A stretch of 64,000 nt of DNA from Hymenolepis diminuta (taxonomy: Eukaryota > Platyhelminthes > Cestoda > Cyclophyllidea > Hymenolepididae): NCBI GenBank assembly GCA_900708905.1, contig CAADRB010000006.1, positions 248,001-312,000 on the forward strand, written 5' to 3'. Position numbers and translations under genes: made by a program. The number at the start of each line of letters is the position of its first letter. The stretch's first letter is position 1. Below, one piece after another: positions 37,601 through 48,200 of this stretch. The notes under the pieces were generated by a model. The model searched no databases, was not told the origin of the DNA, and saw only the letters and a list, made by a program, of their open reading frames with translations.

Positions 37601-39299
37601 AAGATCGAAGTCACTTAATTGGTTGCGTAGTCGAGTCATCTCAAATATTTTCAGGTTTAAAATATGTGAGATCCGATAGTGATTATTACATAATATCAAC
37701 GAGAAACTTACGACTTTTTCAAGGAAGATGTCTCGAAGTTTAGCCAAGTGTGTCTCTGTATGGAGTAGTTGCGTGGGTCCCATTGCATATTCAATTTTCT
37801 TCAATCCCGAATCCGGCACCAAATTATCCGAAGGTGAAAGTGATTCAGTGAATCCTTTACGAGAAAGACGCAGACCATGATAAAGTTTGTCATTACCATA
37901 GGACACCAGCACTGGTAGTTCACTAAAAATAGGCATAAAGGATATCAAAAGAAGTTTCTATATAAAAGTTTATTGCCGTCACCAAATATCGGAGAAATCA
38001 ACCAGTAACTACAAATGAGGCTTACGGCAACCAAGATCAAACAGAATTAAATAAAATCTAAATGTTAAAAAGTAACTTAGATGATAATAATAGACAATAT
38101 CAACAAAAATTTAATCGATAAATAATAAAGAAATTATTAACAAGTGCTATGAGGCAAAAGAGGCGGATAATTAAGAAAATGCAAGTATGAGGAGATAAAA
38201 ACGGTAATTATTTCATATAAGGAGAACATTTTAGCTCCTTTTATCATTATGTATTTAGAATGAGCATATTCAGAATCAAAAAGATCAATAAAATACTTGT
38301 CGACAAGCTAAAAGTAAAGGAAGCTTTTTCAGTTATGAAAAACGATCAGGACGAGAAAAAATCGAATAAAACCTTAGCGGTAAGAAAGTGTGGTTATACG
38401 CAATACAAACACTGCAATTAAGTAAAAATCCATAATTAGATACGCACCATTTAGATGTTGCAAGAGCCATTTCAATGGAACTCAAAAGTAGACGAATCCG
38501 GGTAGTCCCAACCAGTCTTCGAGCATCAGGATCAGCAGGAGAGATTAAAATAAACTCCTTAAGGTCATATCTACAAAGGGAAAACAAAAAAGCTAAAATG
38601 AATGAAATCCCACTGGCGGTCAACATTTCAATTACTTACGTAGATGCCACAATCAATACCCTGGATGAATCAAAATCTAGCTGCCCTAAAATAAAATAAG
38701 TAGAGATGAAATACTTGCTAATACAATTGATATTGCATAAATCCGAACTCATACTTGTTGTTAAAACAGGGTAAACAACGAAATGTTCTACCTTGAACTC
38801 AAAGGAATCGAAAGTAGCAATCGCAGTTCTGATGAGAGAAATAGGGCCTGATCCTACCTAAAAAATTTGGTAAATAAGCAGTAAAACCATGAAATTAGAG
38901 AAAGCCTACACAAGGTGTTCCAGTAGACTTCAACCAATCCAATAGTATAATCTGCAAGTCTGTTATGAATCTAAAGAAAAATTATTTCAGAAGTAATGCA
39001 ACACTTTTCCCAGGGAGTCACATTTGTATAGTCTTCAAAACGGTCTTCGGGCTAAAATTTAATGAGACAAATCTTTGGATTCCTTATAATTTAAACCATG
39101 TGCATGAACGAAGTGACTATTTTTAAAGAACGCAAAATACACGCAAAAAGTGTACGGACGCCTTAAATCTGAAATCTTTTATTACAATGCGAAATAACAT
39201 ATCTTATTTGCACTATTGAAGATGATTAAGATACAATAAACTTACTAATTTTTCTCTAAAAAGCATTTCTTTACTCTTTTTACTTTTACGATTCGCCAT
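25607..39299 (-). CDS. RAB3GAP1: RAB3GAP1 homologue (Rab3GAP catalytic subunit), many exons, middle partly unresolved
   Basis: RAB3GAP1 with RAB3GAP2 is a GAP for Rab3 and an exchange factor for Rab18, acting in exocytosis and ER-lipid traffic. Exons in transcript order (high to low): 39246-39299, 39005-39051, 38910-38970, 38792-38857, 38640-38685, 38448-38570, 37712-37922, then 31951-32021, 31517-31555, 31399-31463, 30941-31015, 29417-29675, 29214-29294, 28122-28253, 26418-26503, 26275-26353, 25996-26207, 25607-25954. Key matches: TPWEKFITDLQIILLDWLK to the N-terminal SEWERFISKVEEVLNDWK; YDLKEFILISPA...LLLSSIEMAL to YGLREFVVIAPA...LLLSSVSIAL; SNEDEFFDAVEEQDL to the acidic DSEEEFFECLSDTEEL; a C-terminal RPNPTLSGPTPQRLF to RPAPYSKALPQRMY. 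About 685 codons are recovered of the family's roughly 980. Exons between 32021 and 37712 are not confidently found, apart from weak candidates at 34106-34154 and 27601-27648. The 38792/38685 junction has a phase mismatch, so a small exon is probably missing. Confidence 0.85.
28560..28812 (+). repeat. Dispersed repeat family A, copy 3
   Basis: Shares a GGCCAAGTTTGAGAGATT block and CGCCATTTTTAGAATTGTAG with 58140-58212 and 59640-59700. It also shares the upstream T-rich block with 59550-59600. It is antisense to RAB3GAP1 within an intron. An 88-codon ORF here is chance. Confidence 0.5.
29171..29193. repeat. (TA)n microsatellite
   Basis: An uninterrupted TA run of about 23 bases in a RAB3GAP1 intron. 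Confidence 0.9.
35165..35245 (+). repeat. Dispersed repeat family C, copy 1
   Basis: CACGTGGCTGGGTGCTT followed by a GTGGTCGTATCGAC-like block corresponds in order to CACGTTGCTGGGTGCTT and ACCGGTGAAATAGAGACC at 60395-60455. Non-coding; class unknown. Confidence 0.35.
36510..36590 (+). repeat. Dispersed repeat family B, copy 2
   Basis: Matches 14700-14805 over GGCAATTG/GGGAATTG, the ACAAAACAAA core and the GCTTTGTTTGTCGG/GCTTTGCTTTGTCGG end. Lies in a RAB3GAP1 intron. Confidence 0.4.
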
Positions 39300-39586
39300 G
39301 CTCAAAACCTACACCTGCCCAAGGTTATAAATCGAATTCAGAGCAAAATCGATCAAGTTTGTCTAAGATTATGAAGAGTATACTTTCTCCATTTAAATAA
39401 AATTTTTTCCAATCGTGGGAAGGTTTACCTTTATTAAAAATAAAGCAAATAAACTACATATGTCCTACCTAATCCTAATTCAGTAACTTTATATATTTAT
39501 CAATGGTATAAATATAATCACAAACATATACAATTTAAGTAGGATTATTTATTTGGTTTTGGTAATTAGAAATAGTGGCGGTCGAA
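39300..39586. promoter_or_regulatory. Shared intergenic region between RAB3GAP1 and COX20-like gene
   Basis: 287 nt separate two start codons on opposite strands, so both promoters and 5' UTRs must be here or very close. It is AT-rich. On the plus side TTGGTAATTAG, 21 nt before the COX20-like ATG, has the look of a 3' splice acceptor. Confidence 0.5.
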
Positions 39587-39912
39587 ATGATGGGAAGGTC
39601 CTGTGTGAAGTCTACCTTTTTGTCTGCTCTGGGTGTTGGGTTTGCTGTAGGCTCAATTGACTTTATACGACGGGGTACGAAAGGATAATATGAATTAAGT
39701 TTTAGGAAATGCGGGGATTGCTACAAAAGTGTCACTTTTGACTGGTATTGGTGCTGGCGCATTCGTAAAGTTGGTTATTTCGTTTTTTTAACGTAATCTT
39801 TAGCCTGCTGTGTCGAACCAGAAATATATCCAAAGATATGTCGCACCGGCAATCGTTCTGGAGTTACAAAAGAGAATTAGATGAACGTCTGAAAAAGAAA
39901 TATGAACAGTGA
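39587..39912 (+). CDS. COX20: COX20-like cytochrome c oxidase assembly protein, 86 aa
   Basis: COX20 is a small inner-membrane protein of mitochondria that chaperones the COX2 subunit during complex IV assembly. Exons 39587-39674, 39706-39769 and 39804-39912 have introns of 31 and 34 nt. The second intron uses donor GTTGGT; the alternative donor GTAAAG gives an early stop and loses the family pattern. The product has two hydrophobic helices, STFLSALGVGFAVGSIDFI and VSLLTGIGAGAFVNLL. A Cys lies just before the first helix and a CR pair just after the second. The Cys-to-CR span is 50 residues, the same as in human COX20. A basic, charged C-terminal tail (ELDERLKKKYEQ) follows. The usual Trp of helix 2 is missing. 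Identity rests on this pattern and on size; another small two-helix mitochondrial protein is possible. A second in-frame ATG follows directly. Confidence 0.65.
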
Positions 39913-42232
39913 ATACAATGAACTGGACTTTTCAATTACTAGTGTCAAATTGTGTAAATCGATTTTTGCAGACTTTTCCCCCTTTAGTTTAAAATATTTG
40001 TCAGGAAGAGTGAACTGATCAGAATCGTATGACTATCTTTTTCTTCAAATAGCAGGTTCTTGGGACCCACTTGAATCACACTTAGAATTTTATTCGAGGT
40101 TTTTGTTCATATCTCACCATCAGTTTTAGTAAGATTCATCAAATTATTGGGGATTGCGTGGAGATATAATTGTAGTAAGTAGATGCAGTGGTACGAAATA
40201 GGAAAGTGTTTTGTACTCCCGGTCAAGTGGAAGGTGTCTTGATGTTGTTTATGGCAATTTTAACACCTAAATGATGTGGTAGGGTTTTATATTTGCCAGA
40301 CTTGATTAAGAAATCAAAAGGAGAGGTGAGGTTTGATTAGGTACAGTTTGCTTATGTATGACGACAAGTTCCTTGTATATATTGCAGCCCCATAATTGAC
40401 ATTTAATATCGAGGGGTATTAGTATTTGAGACAGTTTCAGTTACTGACAAATTGTTTGCAACTCATGGTCGAAAATGCTTGTGGTGGACTACCCATAGCT
40501 GATTACACGGGAACTGGTGCGGTTGAGTTGAGGATTTGTTGTTGGCCACATATGAATAGGTGACAAGATAACCAGAAAGTGTACTGGGATGAAGCGACGG
40601 GTTTGTTCAATTTTGTTACAACTAATTGTGTGTCGGATGATCGAAAGGAAGAGAATTAATTAATCATATGTAGATCACATGTGATTGGAACTTGACGTCA
40701 TTGCGTAAGCTATCTATTCAGAGACTAGTGGCAACATCAGCGTCAGGTGATGAATAGGACAGGTCGATTAAAATGAATGAGGAAAATGATTTGGAGAAAT
40801 TATTTGCAACAGGTCGAGCAAACGATTTTCAAAAAATTAAGTTCGGCTAGCTCCTCGAGTTAATAACATCGGTCTGGCGTTGATCAAGTCAACAGGAGAT
40901 CGGATAATGAAGTCAGGCTGAAACATTGTGAGAAATTTTGGAAACGGATTAATTTTAAATTAAATCGGTAATAAAATAAATGAAGTAAAGTTAGTGGAGA
41001 TTAAATAGTAAGTTCAAAAAAAATAAATTGTTATGTAGGCTTAGATGATCACATGAAATGCGTAGATAAGTAATTATCAACAGTAAATACATTTTGAAAT
41101 TCAGAGTAAAAGCTCATAGGCAGATTAATTTCTACTGTAATTGACATAGGTTTTAAGGCTCAATAGATCTACGCTGAGCGAATTCTACCATTTTAGCTGT
41201 AAGTATTTTGCGAGACTGATTATAAATTGTCATTTTTTGAGAGATTAAATATGGATATTACATTCTAATTCAAATAAATTAAGCGACTTTCAAACATACT
41301 TGATTATGGATAAAATACACCTCACAATTCAGTTTTCTGTATTCAACGCCAAACGAAATGGAACTATGTGAAAACAAGCAGGCAAACAAGTATATCTTTA
41401 TTTTAAATTCAGGATCAATAATAAATTGTCATCAATTCTCTAATGTTGTTTTTATTGCATGGAATAGTATTAGCTCCAAATATGTGCTGGATAAAATTCA
41501 TTAAGGCTATTTAGCCTTCCCATACATTGAAAAAAATTATTCCAATGATATTGTTTTATGTGTTTAAAATAACGACCGGCATAACTGAACTTTCAAGGCC
41601 GGCCCTGCCTTTTTATTGGTTGGTTTTCGGGGATTTATTCGTAGTGGAATAGCGAGGAATAGCAGGTAGTACTATTTAATTAATTGTTTTTCAATTATTT
41701 ACTATTTGAATGGTATCAATCCTTTTCCTGGCAGTGCATGAGTTGCAATGTATATGTACTTGGGATAACAAATTTTCCCTATTTCCTGACGATTAGCTTG
41801 GACTTTTGACCAACGTGTTGCATTTCGGCATTTTGATTTCCGTCCATATTTAATAAATTTTGTACATATTTTTTATTTTTTTATCTGTATTGCATTACAT
41901 ACCCTTTTTTCATATGTTGCATCTTTGAAAATTCTTGTGTTTTAAATTCTTATTGTGTCATTGTTTCCTATTTTTCACTTTATAGACCTTAGTGTTTTTT
42001 TTTGTATAATTGGTTGAGTCGTCTAAAGAAATAAGTGATGCCTAAATTTAACTTTCTGTCATTCTTTTTCTAACTTACGTTTTGATATGCATCGGTTATT
42101 ACTATTAACTTTCGAGTGCAATAGCAGTTTAAAATTTTCGGCGATATTTTATGAAGCAAATGCAGTGAAATGTTTCTACTTCACTAATTTTTGGTTTTTT
42201 CATTTAATCGTCTAGTTTCTGGTTTTTTAAGT
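39913..42232. other. Intergenic stretch, 2.3 kb, no gene seen
   Basis: AT-rich DNA with frequent stops in all frames, and no splice-supported coding segment on either strand. It holds the COX20-like 3' UTR and the upstream region of the RGG/micro-exon gene. The last 50 nt are T-rich and end TTTTTTAAG one base before the next start codon. Confidence 0.6.
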
Positions 42233-45200
42233 ATGAGTTCCTATCGTTACGAAGAACGAGGAAAAAGCCATGCTAATGGACAGTGAGTTTCGTTTTTACC
42301 CTCCCTTATTATAGATTGTTGATTTGTAAAATCTAATTTCCGTTATTTTTTAGCCGCTTGCGTGATGATGTTCGATACCGTAAGTTATTCGTTTGTTGAC
42401 CAGATTTCTTTTCATTTGTACTGATAATTATGAACTATTCACTATACTAATTAATTCTTACTCCTGTCGTGTGATTTTTTAATTTTGCACTTTTATTGAA
42501 AGTATAAGTCTTATTTTGTATTTTTCGAAGCTCTTAATTTCCATGTCAATGTTTTTTAAATTTAATCTGTTCCTCATCTGCATTGTTTATCCTTAACAAG
42601 CGTTTCTTTTCTTGAAATAACATTTAATATCTTTTGATACATATTATCTTGGTTTTCAAGTTGAGATGAAAGTCTTTAGTTTTTCATTTCGGTAAGGAAA
42701 GCAACATTTCGTTTGTAATTCGTTTTCTCTTAGCAATTTGAAATCACTAAACCTTCTCGGATATTCTCAGACGTCTAAATCTCTATCTAGATGAGCAAAT
42801 TTTTTCCTTAAATTTATTTTCTTTTGACCCATTTCTAAAGAATAAGATGTGCTTTGTCTAATTTGCTGAACTCAAATTATTCCGCTATCAGTTGAGAGGA
42901 CTTCTGATGAAAATATGATTGAAATTATCTGCTCTCTTGGTGCAGTAATTCCCACTCTCTCTTTGGTGTTTAATTCGATGTTCTATAATATGACTCATCA
43001 TTTATTGATTTTTATCTTCTGTAAATTAGCGCGATTTTCGCTTATCAAACCGGTGTGTATTTAATTTATTTGGTAAATCTCGCTTTGCTTCTCTTGCACA
43101 CGTGCGAATTCACATAACTTTGAATCAATAAGTAGTAACTTATGTTGAGAGAGAGATCTTGACCCGTTTATCGTGTGCTGCTACCGCGTACGTGTCTAGG
43201 CAATACTAACTAATAACTTAGTTTATAAACGGACGGAAGCAATCATGGCTGTTAGGATAAAGGCTTGCATAATGTGATAACCTTTCTGTGATGTTGCATA
43301 TTCTTAATCTAATTTTCATATCCATTTGCACATCTGGCTGGATTATCCTTGAGTTTTGTTGTCATCGATTATTTACATTCATACACAAGTGTTCGTATTT
43401 GCACCGATTTTTTATCGCTCAAAAATCTATTACGTCATACTTATTCTATGAATAAATGATAGATTGATGGAAGTTAATTACATACTCGTGTTGTATTTCA
43501 AAATTCAATATATTATCCTCTATGATCGCATTTCTGTATTTTGTGAAATCCTTTTGTATCGTGTCTTATTTTATTCTACTGTCAGCTGAGTGATTAACAA
43601 ATTAAAATCAAACGAAATACTATAATTTGTATCACGAATGCTTTCATTTGATGGTATGAACGTTACGCTAGGTATTTTTTTTTGCCTACTCTGGATTTAG
43701 AAATAAATATGGAAATTTGGACTCTCAAGTATTATCTTTATAATTTTTCTTTAATCTTCAGAGGTAGTTAAGTTATTTAAATCTTGTTCAATTTTCCAAA
43801 TTGAACTATCCTTGTATTGCATCAGATGCTCTTGTTTCCATACTAAAAACCAACTCGAGTATGTGAGAAACCAAATCTGTAGGGCTGTAATCTTTTAAAG
43901 GTTTTGAGAGGTTGAATGATTTTTCCTATTTTGCGATTTACAGACTATGAACTATCGTTTTTTTCCCTCCTTGTTCTCATTGTATTTAAAGATACCTAAT
44001 CGATTAAGCTGTTTATCTATTTATTTAGTGCTTAGTTATCAACTTAATGAGTTCTTTGTTTGACTTTTGCTTAAGTTGTTAATCAATTTGGCTATTCTAA
44101 TCCACTACATCGGTGGTAGTATATATCGTCTTTTGACTTTTATATGGGGCTTCGTTCTGTTGAATTTCGGATTTATTCTAGCACTTCTAATGTTTTATTA
44201 AATACAGGAACCCATTTGTTTGTTTGACTTTTCATGAATTTGTTCTTATTAGAAATTTGTGATTCGAAAGTCCGGAATAACTAACAAGACTTCCAAAATC
44301 ATTTTAAAATCGTTCCTCCTGATGCCTGACCATTGAGTTTCTTATTGGGACCCTTTGATTAAGCCTCTCACAAGTGATGTTACTGCAAGAATATATCTCT
44401 AATATAGGCCTTTATATTTAGCCTGTTGTCGCTCCCCACTCCTTATCATTATCGTGGAAAGGTTGATTCCATTTATTCAGGACTTTAGAAGTTTGGGGCT
44501 ACTGGATGTATACCAAGTAGTACATAATAACTGCGCCTTTAGTTCTGCCCACAGTAAAGCAAAAGTAGTCTCAAAATCTTTGGTCTCGTGGAAGGATTCA
44601 ATCGCATAAAAAGTGAAAGGTCGTTAACAGTAAAAAAAATGAAATGAGAGCTGTAAAGCAGAAGTCAACTAATCAACAATATAGCTTATCTGTGCTCCAA
44701 AGTCATCAGGTGGTCTGCTTTCTTAACTTCAAGTTTCATTGGCCTTATCTCATTTTATCAGCATTATCTTCGTTACGAAAGTTTGAATGACATGTTTTCA
44801 TATAGTTTTGCAGCCATCCTATTTTCACTTAATTATTTTACCTTCCTTTCATCGGATAAAGAAGTCTATCAGTTGGTAGTACATCTATGGATCTGCGGTA
44901 ATCAATCCACGGTTGTTTTTCGTCTCAATTTCCTTTTGTGCTTTTGGCTACAATACCATCTTTCCTGCGAGGGCATGTCCGATAACATAGTTTTCGAATT
45001 TGCAACTGTGTGACAAAGTTTTAAGATGGAATTCTTCAGCTGGAACCTTAACAATCTTTTCTCTTCTTCTTTGTAAGCTCTGCTCTATATAGCCCTTGAT
45101 CTATTACAAACCACCTTACGATGGATAAATCGTACAAAAAGATTGGTTCAATATATTTTTCTGGCGATTTTAACTGATGCTACTTTTGATCTTAGGATCG

Positions 45201-48200
45201 GTCTAGGTTTCGCAAACTATCCTTTGGCCTTTGTGATATTTAATTTTATATCATCGTTGGATAGACCTTTATCATTAACAGGAGTGCCAAGGTAAATAAA
45301 ATTCCTCACTCTATTGATCCTATGGTCATCCATTTAGAGAGGCAAATTAATTAGACCAACAACGACGTTCATCTCTACAGTTTTACCCCTTCCGTAGTAT
45401 ATTTTTCAAGAATTTACTTAAGCCTTTATGGTAGTTTTTTGGCTTGTTATATTGTTGGGATGGCAAGTTATTAGTAGGAAACGTGACCTAAATAGTTCTT
45501 CATTATAGAACATCACGTGGGAAAGGTAAGTTTTTATGGTATGTCTGTAAGATCTATGAAAGTTGGAAATAAGGACCTAAAAATAAAGATCACTAAGAAA
45601 GCTTTCATCTCACTTTGCTGGTCATAAACTCCACCTCGATCTTGCGGTTTGAAACTTACTATATGGTCTGATCTAGCTAGTGGCCACAATGCCCTCAGAT
45701 TCGGCTTCCTCATTGGTCCACTCTACATATAGGCGTGTATTTCTGATTGGCTGGCTAGGTTGCAGGCTTACACTAGCGTGCTTTGTGGCTTGCACATAAG
45801 TCATCTGCTTATTCAATATACCCCAGTGTTCACTTTTCCTGTTCATGATCTATATGATTTTTTTGTCACCTTTTTAGTGAATAAAGATGAGGAACCACGC
45901 GGTGGAAGAGAAGGTAGAGGTGATGGCTTTCGTCGTAGTAGTCGAGGCGGGAACTTCAATTTCAGCCACACCTCCGCCACCTACGAGCCCGAGGTTGAAC
46001 GTCATATTCACGTCACTCGTCACAACGATACTCTGATTGTGCGCATCCCAAATGATCATTACCAACCGGATCCAAATGGTAAACCTAACATCAATCGTCG
46101 TGGTCAAGGCAGCAACAATAATAATATCAGTAATAACAATAATGGAACCATCGGTGGAGTTCGACCGAGTCAAGGACCTTTGAGAGCTAGTATGAGGAAT
46201 TCGAATAATGACGGACAGAAGTTAGTCAAATAATATTAATCTCATTCTTACTATTGTCCATGGGAAATAATAAAGCGTATTTAGAGGCGGAAGGTCGAGG
46301 AATTAATCAATTAGATTAAGGGGCAATTTTTTGTCATAGATTTTTGTATTCCTTTTCACCTATTGAAGGTTCCTATTCTTTGTATAGCTTTTACAGGAAC
46401 CAAATACCAGAGAAGTGAGTGTGTTTGATAATTAACGGGCTTACAGTGACTGTCTAAATTCATATCATTCTTTTTTTACCTCCACTTTTTATGTAGGGTT
46501 GATATTGATGACCATATTTTTTTTGCACTAATTTCTTAGCTGTCAACGTGTACATCTAGCAAATCAGATGTCACGGATTCGGTTCCCAGTGACATTGGAT
46601 AGTATTGAGGTTTCAGGGCTATGCTCTTCTATTCTAAATAATTATCGCAAAATCTTCTTCAAGTTTATTGGGATCCAATATTTCCCATCTTTGTATCTGT
46701 GTAGGATGTCTGTGCCAATTTTTCCAACACTTTGATTTCTCACATGCAATTAATGTTTAATATTATCCTTTGAGCAAGAATAAAACAATTTTATTCAGTA
46801 GTTCTACTGTATAGGGCTAGTTACATACATTAGAATTCAAGTTCGGACTTAATTTCACTTCTAGTATTTTATTTATTATGTCTTCATTGACAGAAAAATC
46901 GGCGGTTTATTCTTTGCTAAAAACAAATTTTTCATGTTGATGTGTAAGAGAACGACTTTCCCCCAGAATGTTTGGCCTCTAATAGTTACTACTGTGGGAC
47001 GCATATGTATTTATATATCCTATTAAGAGTATTCATTGATTTAAAAGCTTGTCGAATTCAGTTCAATCCGCCAAGTTATGTTTTAAGTATTTCTAATTGC
47101 ATGCAAATAGTCACTGAAAAAGAAAGTGCACCTATAATGTAGCAGTTATTCGATTTGAGATGTCCTTTTTACGGATGCCTTTAATTTCCATCTCTAATCT
47201 TTCACTAGCACTGTCCACTTTCTAAGAGATTACCAGTGAGAATCAGCACACGAGGGTATTAATAAAGTAGTTTAAATGGATTCTCACATTCAAGCCCAAT
47301 AGTGAACAAGAGTTTGTGAATAAACTCAATATTTTATGTCTATCATATTCCCTTCTCAGTCCAATACCTGACTAGTGTATACCAGCTAGTCAAATTATAA
47401 CCATGTAGACTTGTATAGATTTACAGACTTGTCATAAATCTCTTCTTTTTTTCCTTCTAGCCAACCTCGACCTAGATTTGAAACATCCGAGAGACATCGA
47501 AATCGCCCATTCCGAGAGTACTCAGACAATACTCCCTATTGGAAATCCGAGGGTTCGGGATACAACGGTATCTACCTAGAGCTCTTAAATCACTTGAATT
47601 ATATTGCTTTATTTATCACTTTATTTAGGTGGACAACCACGTCAGGGTAGTGTTGGAAGTCGAGGAATTTTTAATTCAGCTTGGGTGTCAGTTGAGGGGA
47701 GTAGAAATTTGGGAGGTAGACGCAGTGGAAAACACAATGATGGTGTCGATGGTGGAAGTAGAGGAATGCGTCGCAGAGGCGGCGGTGGTGGTGGTGGAGA
47801 TAACGTCGTCGTCTCTTTCAGAGTCCCCGAAAATGAGCATCAAAATGATCGTGGTACGTTCATTTTTTTATTTTCCTCCTTTTGTCTGGAATATCTAGTA
47901 AGTAAGGAAGGGAGGACAAACTACTAACGGTTAAGTTTTTTTTCATATTTCACAGTTTAGCATGTTAAAAGGTGTTATTTGTTTCCCCACATGTTTTCTT
48001 TGAACACCGTACTCTGCAAAACGATTTGACTCACGTCTTCTATCGAGTTAAAAGATAAATTGCCAGCTACACTTATATATTTTGTGCATTTGATTATGGA
48101 TCATTTCAGTGATATGAATCGGATGGAGAGAGCATGCATTTCAATGTACCTTTATTTCGTAAAATGGAAGGTGAAATTTTGAGATTTCAGAATTTCTTCT

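Larger units (their letters stand above)
32022..37711 (-). other. Long unresolved interior of the RAB3GAP1 gene
   Basis: 5.7 kb between recognised RAB3GAP1 exons. About 250 residues of the family protein should be encoded here, as small exons in AT-rich introns. The only candidate I see is 34106-34154, with donor GTAATG and acceptor TTTGCAG; its short peptide ends INDDPDFR. Two dispersed repeat blocks lie here, at 35170-35240 and 36510-36590. Nothing else is supported. Confidence 0.5.
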
